This document shows, one piece after another, positions 57,155-64,000 of a stretch of DNA of 64,000 bases (position 1 is the first letter of the stretch; every line of letters starts with the position of its first letter). Source of the stretch: RPQJ01 sp963846885 (GTDB taxonomy: Bacteria; Pseudomonadota; Gammaproteobacteria; Steroidobacterales; Steroidobacteraceae). A program made the position numbers and the translations under genes. The stretch is from positions 124,001-188,000 of the forward strand of contig CAWJXS010000022.1 in the NCBI GenBank assembly GCA_963846885.1, in the 5' to 3' direction. Below the pieces are notes generated by a model. It did not search any database, was not told the origin of the DNA, and saw only the letters and a list, made by a program, of their open reading frames with translations.

Positions 57155-59176
57155 GTGACGCGGACCGATCCTCTCGTCGTCTTTACGCCGTCTGGTAAGC
57201 GCGGGCGCTTCCCGGTCGGCACTCCGTTGCTGACCGCTGCGCGCCAGCTCGGCGTCGACATCGACTCCGTTTGCGGCGGCCGCGCGATCTGCGGTCGCTG
57301 CCAGGTGCTCGTCGCCGAGGGCGAATTCGCCAAGCACGGCGTGCGCTCGAGCGCAGCATCGCTCTCGCCGTTTTCGCAGACCGAAGAACGCTACGGCACC
57401 CGTAAAGTGCTGGCCGCAGGCCGTCGCCTCTCTTGCCAGGCCAAGGTCGAGGCCGACGTCGTCGTCGACGTGCCCTCGAACAGCCAGGTGCACCGGCAGG
57501 TCGTGCGCAAGGAGGCTGAGGCTCGCGACATCGAGCTGTACCCGCTCGTGAAGCTGCACTTCGTCGAGGTGGCCGAGCCGGACATGCACGACCCGTCCGG
57601 CGACCTGCAGCGACTCGAACTGGCACTCGCGCGCGAGTGGCAGCTGAAGAACCTCGAGTGCGACCTTTCCGTGCTGCGTGAGCTGCAGCCCGTGCTGCGC
57701 GCGGGCCAGTGGCAGGTCACCGTGGCAGTCCACGACACGTCGCGGATCATTGCCGTCTGGCCGGGCTTCCACGAGAAGGCGTACGGCCTTGCCGTCGACG
57801 TCGGCTCGACGACGATTGCTGCGCACCTCTGCGATCTCGTGAGCGGCGAAGTGGTGGCCTCGGCGGGGCGCATGAACCCGCAGATCCGCTTCGGCGAAGA
57901 CCTGATGAGCCGCGTCTCCTATTCGATGATGAATCCGGGCGGGGCCGAGCAGATGACGGCGGCCGTGCGCGAGGCACTGAGTGAGCTGGCGGCCGAAGTG
58001 GCGGCGTCCGTCGGAGTCGAAAAGGAATCGATCCTCGAGGTCACCCTCGTCGGCAATCCGATCATGCATCACCTGGTGCTCGGCATCGATCCGGTCGAAC
58101 TCGGCGGCGCTCCGTTCGCACTTGCCATCGATCGGGCCGTGACGGTCACCGCGGCGGAGCTCGGCGTTGCGCTGCACCCCAATGCCCGCGTCTATGCCCT
58201 GCCCTGCATCGCGGGACACGTGGGCGCCGACACGGCGGGCGTGATCCTGGCCGAGCGGCCGGACCTCACGGAAGAAATGACCTTGCTGGTCGACGTGGGC
58301 ACCAACGCCGAGATCGTGCTCGGCAACAGCAAGCGGCTCGTCGCGTGCTCGAGCCCGACCGGTCCGGCGTTCGAGGGCGCCCAGATCAGTTGCGGCCAGC
58401 GTGCCGCGCCCGGCGCCATCGAGCGCGTGCGCATCGATCGCGCAACGCTCGAACCGCGCTTCAAGGTCATCGGCTCGGACCTCTGGTCCGATGATCCGGC
58501 GTTCGCCGAGGCCGTCAAGAACATCGGCATCACCGGAGTCTGCGGCTCCGGAATCATCGAGGTCATCGCCGAGATGTACCTCGCCGGCATCATCACGCAG
58601 GACGGCGTGATCGACGGCGACATGGCTGCGCGCACGCCGCGCGTCGTGCAGAACGGCCGCACGTTCTCCTACGTGCTGCACGAGGGCGCCCAGAGCCTGA
58701 TGATCGTGCAGAACGACGTGCGTGCGATTCAGTTGGGCAAGGCTGCGCTGATGGCCGGCATCCAGTTGCTGATGGAACGCCTCGGCGTGACCACGCTCGA
58801 CCGTATCCGGCTGGCCGGCGCGTTCGGCGCGCACATCGACGTCAAGTACGCGACCGTGCTCGGCATGATCCCCGACTGCGACCTGGCCAAGGTGACATCC
58901 GCTGGCAACGCGGCCGGCACCGGAGCGCGCATCGCGCTGCTCGATTCGCGTTCGCGCGCGACCATCGAGACGCTGGTCGGCAAGGTCGAGAAGATCGAGA
59001 CCGCGATCGAACCGCGTTTCCAGGAGCACTTCGTCGAGGCCATGGCGATTCCGCACAAGACCGCGGATTACCCCAACCTGCGCAAGGTCGTCGACCTGCC
59101 GCCGCCCAAGACGGCCGCGCAGCCGGCGGGCGAGACGCGCGGCAGCAGGAGCCGAAGGCCCACGCGTCCGGCCTGA
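57155..59176 (+). CDS. RACo-like reductive activator of corrinoid protein (2Fe-2S + ASKHA/DUF4445)
   Basis: A 673-aa protein. The N-terminal plant-type ferredoxin domain has CGGRAICGRCQVLV (about residues 35-48) and a fourth ligand in RRLSCQAKV near residue 92. A middle linker precedes the ASKHA-type ATPase: YGLAVDVGSTTIAAHLCDL near residue 210, LVDVGTNAEIVLG near residue 380, AGAFGAHIDVKYA near residue 555. Such proteins use ATP to drive reduction of inactive Co(II) to Co(I). Aerobic growth would oxidise the corrinoid often, making this activator essential. GTG start; 12 nt after the methyltransferase gene. Confidence 0.92.
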   Translation: MTRTDPLVVFTPSGKRGRFPVGTPLLTAARQLGVDIDSVCGGRAICGRCQVLVAEGEFAKHGVRSSAASLSPFSQTEERYGTRKVLAAGRRLSCQAKVEADVVVDVPSNSQVHRQVVRKEAEARDIELYPLVKLHFVEVAEPDMHDPSGDLQRLELALAREWQLKNLECDLSVLRELQPVLRAGQWQVTVAVHDTSRIIAVWPGFHEKAYGLAVDVGSTTIAAHLCDLVSGEVVASAGRMNPQIRFGEDLMSRVSYSMMNPGGAEQMTAAVREALSELAAEVAASVGVEKESILEVTLVGNPIMHHLVLGIDPVELGGAPFALAIDRAVTVTAAELGVALHPNARVYALPCIAGHVGADTAGVILAERPDLTEEMTLLVDVGTNAEIVLGNSKRLVACSSPTGPAFEGAQISCGQRAAPGAIERVRIDRATLEPRFKVIGSDLWSDDPAFAEAVKNIGITGVCGSGIIEVIAEMYLAGIITQDGVIDGDMAARTPRVVQNGRTFSYVLHEGAQSLMIVQNDVRAIQLGKAALMAGIQLLMERLGVTTLDRIRLAGAFGAHIDVKYATVLGMIPDCDLAKVTSAGNAAGTGARIALLDSRSRATIETLVGKVEKIETAIEPRFQEHFVEAMAIPHKTADYPNLRKVVDLPPPKTAAQPAGETRGSRSRRPTRPA

Positions 59177-59194
59177 CGGACCTCGACCTCTCCC

Positions 59195-59282
59195 CACCTC
59201 TCCCGCGTCGGCGGGAGAGGTCGACGCGAAGTGCCTGGTGGTCCTCACCTCTCCCGCGCCGGCGGGAGAGGTCGACGCGAAG
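59195..59282. repeat. Tandem pair of 37-bp hairpin repeats
   Basis: The unit CACCTCTCCCGCG, Y, CGGCGGGAGAGG, then TCGACGCGAAG occurs at 59195-59231 and 59246-59282, with one difference. Each contains the self-complementary CCTCTCCCGC/GCGGGAGAGG. Lying 18 nt beyond the activator stop, the hairpins could terminate the corrinoid operon. The same core recurs near 51750-51790 and at 63929-63954, so it is a dispersed intergenic family. Confidence 0.75.
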
Positions 59283-59450
59283 CGGCGGGTGAGGGCCTGG
59301 CACGCATGCATCCTGTACCGCATGGACTGCCTGGTCGTCGTCACCCGTGCACTTGGCACGCAGGTCCGCCTTTAAAATTCTGTCCGCGGTGATTTCGTTC
59401 GGCGCGACAAAGCGTTAGGGTTGTCGCCCCAGACCCTATTTGGACCCGCC

Positions 59451-61572
59451 ATGCGCTTCCCGTCCTTCCGGCCACGCGCGATCCTCGGCCTGCTGCTGGC
59501 CTGCGCAGTACTGCCAGCGCATGCCGCCGACAACCGCCGACCGATCACCGCGCAGGACCTCTGGGCCGTCAAGCGGCTGAGCCCGCCTGTGTTGTCGCCC
59601 GATGGCCAGCGCGCCGTCTACAGCGTGCAGGAATGGAGCGTTGAAAAAAACAAGCCTACGGCCAGCCTGTGGCTCACCGATGTGAGCACCGGCGCAACCC
59701 GCCGGCTCACCTCGTCACCGGGCAGCGATGGCTCGCCGGACTGGAGCCAGGACGGCAAGCGCATCGTCTTCGTCTCCAAACGCAGCGACGACGAAGCGGC
59801 GGCCCTTTACGTCATCCCCGTCGACGGCGGCGAGGCAGAGGAAATCCTCGAACTGCCCTACGGCATCCGCGAACCGAAATGGTTGCCGGGCGACCAGGGC
59901 ATCCTTTTTGCGACCCAGGTCATTCCCGCACTGGTGGGCAAGCTGGAGCAAGCCGACTGGGCGGCAATGAAAAAAGAGGCGAAGCGGCGCAAGGACTCGA
60001 AGATGACGGCCTACGTCACCGAGCTGCGACAGTTCCGCCTGTTCGACAAGAACCTCACCGATGGCCTCGCCGACCGCCTGCTCAAGGTGAACCTTGCGAC
60101 CCGGGCCGTGCAGGACCTGCTGCCCGGCCGCGAAGGGCCCTTCAACTTCAACGGCGAAGCGCAGTATTCAGTCGCCCCCGATGGTCGTCACGTCGCGATC
60201 GTACTCAACAGCATACCGCCGCCCTACTCCGAGCATCCCAACCCCGACATCTACCTGCTGCCCACCGATGGCAGCGGGACGCTCACGAACCTGACCCCTG
60301 ACAACCCTCGCATCGATGCCGCGCCGCAGTTCTCGCCCGATGGCAAGACGGTGCTGTTCACGCGTCAGCAACTCCCGACCGTCGCCGGCGAACTGCAGCG
60401 GCTGTGGCGACACACCCTGGCCGACAACCGCAATACACCGCTGACCGCCGCGGTGGATCTCTCCATCGAGGACATCGCCTTTGCGGCCGACGGCCGCAAG
60501 CTCTGGTTGCAGGCCGAGAGCCAGGGTCGCGTGCCCCTGTTCGTCATGCGGGCCGATGGCAGCGGATTTGAACCAGTGTTTGCAGAAGGCAGTAATACGG
60601 GACTGCACAGCGCCGGCGGCCGGCTGGTGTTCCTGCATGAGAACAACCTGCGCGCAGCCGAGCTGTACGTGTTGGACGCGAAAAGCCGCAAGCCGCGCCA
60701 GCTCACCCACTTCAACGACGAACTGTTCGCCGGGCTCGACCTCGGCCGGGTGGAATCCCATCGCTTCAAAGGGGCCAATGACGATGAGGTGCAGCTCTGG
60801 CTGACCTACCCCCCCGGTTATGACCCCGCGAAGAAGTACCCGCTGGTGCAACTGCTGCACGGCGGCCCGCAGACCATGGTGCGCGACTCGTTCGGCTATC
60901 GCTGGAACCACCACGTCTTTGCCAGCCCCGGCTACATCGTCGCCTGGGTCAATCGGCACGGCTCGACCGGATTTGGCGAGCGCTTTGCGCGCAGCATCAA
61001 CGGCGCCTGGGGCGAGAAGCCCCTGGAGGACATTCTCCGGGCCAACGCGTATCTATTCGAGAAAATTCCCGCCATCGATCGCAACAACGTCGCTGCCGCG
61101 GGTGCCAGCTACGGCGGTTACCTGGCCACCTGGATGCTGGGTCACACGGATGCCTTCAAGACCATCGTCAATCATGCCGGCGTGAGCGATTTCATCGGCC
61201 AGTACGGCGCGGACATCACCAACTACATCTTCGACGACCAGGTCTATGGCGGAACGCCGTGGCTGAACACCGAGGCCATGCAGCGCAACAACCCGATCAC
61301 TTACGCCAAGAACTTCAAGACGCCGATGCTGATCCTGCACGGCGAACTGGACTACCGCGTGCCCTACGGCCAGGGTTTGTCTCTCTACGGAATCCTGCAA
61401 AGCATGGGCGTGCCTTCGAGGCTGGTCATATTTCCCCAACGAGAACCACTGGATCCTTTCGCCGCAGAACTCGATCTACTGGAACTACGAGGTGCAAAGC
61501 TGGCTCGCGCGATACATCGGCGGCAAGCCAATGGCCAAGCCCGTGTTCGAGGACGTGTCGCCAGCAAAGTGA
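59451..61572 (+). CDS. S9-family prolyl oligopeptidase-like peptidase, one late frameshift
   Basis: About 707 aa when joined. The signal peptide starts at 59451 (MRFPSFRPRAILGLLLACAV), preferred over an in-frame TTG at 59421. A beta-propeller with WD-like repeats (QRAVYSVQEWS, KRIVFVSKRSDDE) precedes the catalytic domain with nucleophile GASYGGYLATWML near residue 565 and acid HGELDYRVPYGQG near 640. An extra C in the CCCC run near 61437 shifts the frame just before the catalytic histidine. The other frame reads NENHWILSPQNSIYW and stops at 61570-61572. Periplasmic peptide hydrolysis is the expected role. Confidence 0.87.
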
Positions 61573-61703
61573 CTGTGAAGACGGCTTAGGAAAAGCGCTC
61601 GGTCCGGCGTGTCCTGACGCGCGCGTGTCTGCCTTTCCAAGCGCGGCAGGACAGGCCGGAGCGAACGCCGGAACCGTGCGAAGGCGTCGTATAGCGTCCG
61701 TCG

Positions 61704-63821
61704 CTACAGGTACTTCGCCAGCCAGGCGTGGACCTCCTGGTAGAAGTACCGGCTGTTCTCGCCTTTCAGCACCCAGTGGTTCTCGTCAGGGAACACGACG
61801 AGCCGGCTCGGCACGTCCTGTCGCTGCAGCACCGTCCAGAACTCGATGCCGTTGTTGAGCGGCACGCGGAAGTCCTTCTCGCCGAAGGTGAGCAGGATGG
61901 GAGTCCGCAACTTTTCCGAGCGGTAGAACGGGCTCTGTTCCCGCCACAGCGGGAGCGACTCCCAGGCGGGGCCCCCTACGTTGCGTTCGCGGTGATAGAC
62001 CACGTCGCTGGTGGTCCACTGGCTGCGCAGGTCGTAGAGGCCGGCATGGCTGACAAGCGCACGGTAGCGATCGGTCGAAACCGCGAGCCAGTTGGTCAGG
62101 TGTCCGCCGTAGCTGGCCCCGCCCGCAACCTGCCGCTTGCCGTCGATGAACTTGTAGCGCGCGATGGCCTCGTCTGCTGCCTCGTTGATCTCGTTGGCGG
62201 GCCCGGCGAGCGGGTCGCCCTGGATGCTGCGCGAGAACTCCTCGCCGAAACCCGTCGAGCCGCTGTAGTTGGTGAGCAGCAGCACATAGCCCGGGCTCGC
62301 GAGCAGGTTGTAGTTCCAGCGCAGGAAGAATTCGTCCTTCCACATGAGCGTGCGGGCCGCCGTGGATCACGACGAACAGCGGATACTTCTTCTGCGGGTC
62401 GAAGCCCGGCGGCTTTACCAGCAGGTTGTGGATGCGCTTGCCGCGCTTCGAGATCGAACCAGAACGTCTTCCGCCGGCTGCCAGGTCGATAGCGGCGGCA
62501 CGCGCCGAGTTGAACGTCGTGAGCGCAGACCAGCGGCCCGTAGCGAGGTCCACGCGCCCCACCTCGTGCGGACTCGCCGCGCTCGACCAGATCGCGCCGA
62601 GCACGGGTGCAGCCGCTCCGTCCGCCAACCGCGATTCGCGCGTAGGCCCGGCGTCCAATTGGCCGACTTGCGACGGCGGGCCACCGTCGAGCGGCACCTG
62701 GAACAACTTGTCGCGACCGGCCTGCTCCGCGATGAAGAAACACCCGACGGTTGTCGGGGGCGGCCACGTACTGGCCCACCGACTCCGCGACGCCTGCGGT
62801 GATCATCCTGCGCTCGCCCAACGAGGGCCACGACCAGCGCACCAGGCGGTCGGTCGAGTACACCCAGCGCGTGGAGGTGGGTTGCACCTTGGCGAGCAGC
62901 GCTGCGCCGTCGGGCGTGAATGCGGGTGACGAGTAGTCCCCCTCCTCGCCGGTCAGACGCCTTGGCTCGCCGCCGTCCAGCCGCACGTGCCAGAGCGAGG
63001 CGATGACCTCGGCGCGGGCACCCTCATGCCGGTTGGTGGTGGCGGCGAACACGACGCCGCTGCCGTCGGGCGTCCATGCGGCATCGAGGGTGTCGCCTTC
63101 GTTGCCGAGCCGGCCGCCGAATCCCCGCTCCTTGCGCAGCGCGCTGCCCGCGAGCAGGTCGCGGGCGCGTCGAATTGCCGTCGAGTGGCTGGACGATCAG
63201 CGACGGGCGCAGTTCGTCGAGCCAGCGGTCCCAGTGACGAATCGGGAAAGAGTCGTAGGCGCGGGCGTTGTACTTGCGTGCCTTGCGGTCGGCGGCTGCC
63301 TTGACGTTGTCCTCCAGCGTCAGCGCGCCCGGGTGCGTGGGCCCGGCGAACAGAATCGCACGGCCGTCCGGACTGAAGCGCGGCGCCTTGGCGCCGCCCG
63401 GCCAGTTGGTCACGCGCTGGGCCTCGCCGCCGCCGAGATCGAGCACGTAGATCTGCTCCGCCTCGTCGTCTTCGCGCTTGGCGGAAAAAGCGATACGAGT
63501 GGAGTCGGGACTCCATACCGGATCGCCTTCGGAGCTCTTGCTCGAGGTGAGACGGCGCGGCGAGCCGCTGCTGCCATCGGCGGGCATGAGCCAGAGGTCG
63601 CTGCGCCGCTTGTCTTCCTCGTAGGAAGGCTCCGCCACCGAGGCGACGAACCAGCGGCCATCCGGGCTGGCCGCCAGCGCGCCCGGGCGCTGCATGAGCC
63701 ACACATCCTCGTGGGTGATGGTGCGGCGGACCGGTTCGGCCGCGCCGTGAGCGACGCTCGCAACCAGGGACAGGGGCAACAGCAGCGACGCGCAGGCTGC
63801 GCGCACGATGAATTGACGCAT
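61704..63821 (-). pseudogene. S9-family peptidase (acylaminoacyl-peptidase-like), three frameshifts
   Basis: About 705 aa in composite. The signal peptide (RAACASLLLPLSLVASVAHG) is followed by propeller repeats (ALAASPDGRWFVASVAEPS, TRIAFSAKREDDEAEQ). Breaks occur near 63175, 62740 and 62348, with homology resuming each time (GVVFAATTNRHEG; FQVPLDGGPPSQVG; LLASPGYVLLLTNYSG). The catalytic residues are present: GGASYGGHLTNWL, FGEKDFRVPLNNG and DENHWVLKGE. It is convergent with the other S9 gene, which has the same overall build, so the pair may be an old duplication. Indels look like sequence errors. Confidence 0.78.
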
Positions 63822-63910
63822 CAGGGTGGACTCGCTATCGATGATTCGTTGGGTCGGCCGGCCTGCAGTCTAGCGGAACACGGAAACAGGGGACACGCAC
63901 CGACCCTCAC

Positions 63911-63954
63911 CCCGCCCCTCCGGGGCGGACCTCTCCCGCCAAGGCGGGAGAGGT
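63911..63954. repeat. Two adjacent hairpins, second of the CCTCTCCCGC family
   Basis: CCGCCCC/GGGGCGG with a TCC loop (63912-63928) is followed at once by ACCTCTCCCGCC, AA, GGCGGGAGAGGT (63929-63954). It sits between the S9 peptidase start and the end of the next leftward gene, where it may terminate that gene. The second hairpin shares its core with 59195-59282. Confidence 0.65.
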
Positions 63955-63961
63955 GCAGCAC

Positions 63962-64000
63962 TCAGACGTTGGAGTCGGGCGCTGCGGCCTTGCGGCGGCT
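63962..64000 (-). CDS. Possible 3' end of a leftward gene running off the window
   Basis: Read leftward from the window edge, the frame gives SRRKAAAPDSNV and then TGA at 63962-63964, directly before the hairpin pair. A basic, Ala-rich C-terminus followed by a terminator-like repeat fits a gene end, but 12 codons cannot identify it. Confidence 0.25.
   Translation of the reverse strand, partial: SRRKAAAPDSNV

Overview
The window is 64 kb of GC-rich chromosome from what is most likely an aerobic proteobacterium. A gammaproteobacterium of the Xanthomonadales/Steroidobacterales type fits best, inferred from a TonB-dependent receptor next to a TPR-sulfotransferase, two S9 prolyl-oligopeptidase-like exported peptidases, and intergenic TAGGGG-type and CCTCTCCCGC-type hairpin repeats. 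The taxonomy is an inference, not a reading. Gene density is high, with many 1-4 nt stop/start overlaps. No rRNA, tRNA, CRISPR array or integrase was seen.

Layout. (1) 1-3255: an organoarsenical resistance operon (ArsR, ArsP-type permease, ArsE, ArsF, ArsG, one small unknown protein). (2) 3434-5900: two reverse-oriented genes (CPBP membrane protease, secreted alpha/beta hydrolase) that look like integron cassettes, with one convincing 60-bp attC site. (3) 6025-20684: folD coupled to a BetA-like choline dehydrogenase, an orphan FAD oxidoreductase, an MFS transporter, an SDR, a frameshifted carboxylesterase, a LysR regulator, and a leftward operon of aldehyde dehydrogenase, CobS, CobT, GFA protein and quinone-oxidoreductase-like ADH. 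(4) 20902-44001: the methylated-amine core. It has two pyrrolysine-free MttB-family methyltransferases, four FAD-GcvT fusion dehydrogenases, a complete sarcosine oxidase (soxBDAG), a BCCT transporter, a GlxA/GbdR-type regulator, a second LysR regulator and a class I aldolase. (5) 44302-51688: a TonB receptor and TPR-sulfotransferase riddled with indels, an MFS transporter and a 3-hydroxyisobutyrate-dehydrogenase-like enzyme. (6) 51848-59176: PurU, then a tight operon of corrinoid protein, DUF1638, 'virulence factor' domain protein, MetV-like protein, MetF, methyl-THF:corrinoid methyltransferase and a RACo-like activator. (7) 59451-63821: two convergent S9 peptidases.

How the parts fit. BetA and the ALDH could take choline to glycine betaine, BCCT would import betaine, and the FAD-GcvT enzymes and SoxBDAG would take dimethylglycine and sarcosine to glycine, passing C1 units to THF. 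No Rieske monooxygenase (GbcAB) or BHMT is present for betaine to dimethylglycine. The two MttB homologues with the shared corrinoid protein could fill that gap: methyl-corrinoid to methyl-THF (methyltransferase), methyl-THF to methylene-THF (MetVF), then FolD and PurU to formate. The RACo-like ATPase would rescue oxidised corrinoid. An acetogen/methanogen-style methyl branch running in reverse inside an oxidase-using organism is the most interesting content here.

Caveat. At least nine genes carry apparent frameshifts, mostly single-base indels with protein homology continuing in another frame. They are extremely dense between 44.6 and 49.1 kb. Many are probably consensus errors rather than real gene decay.
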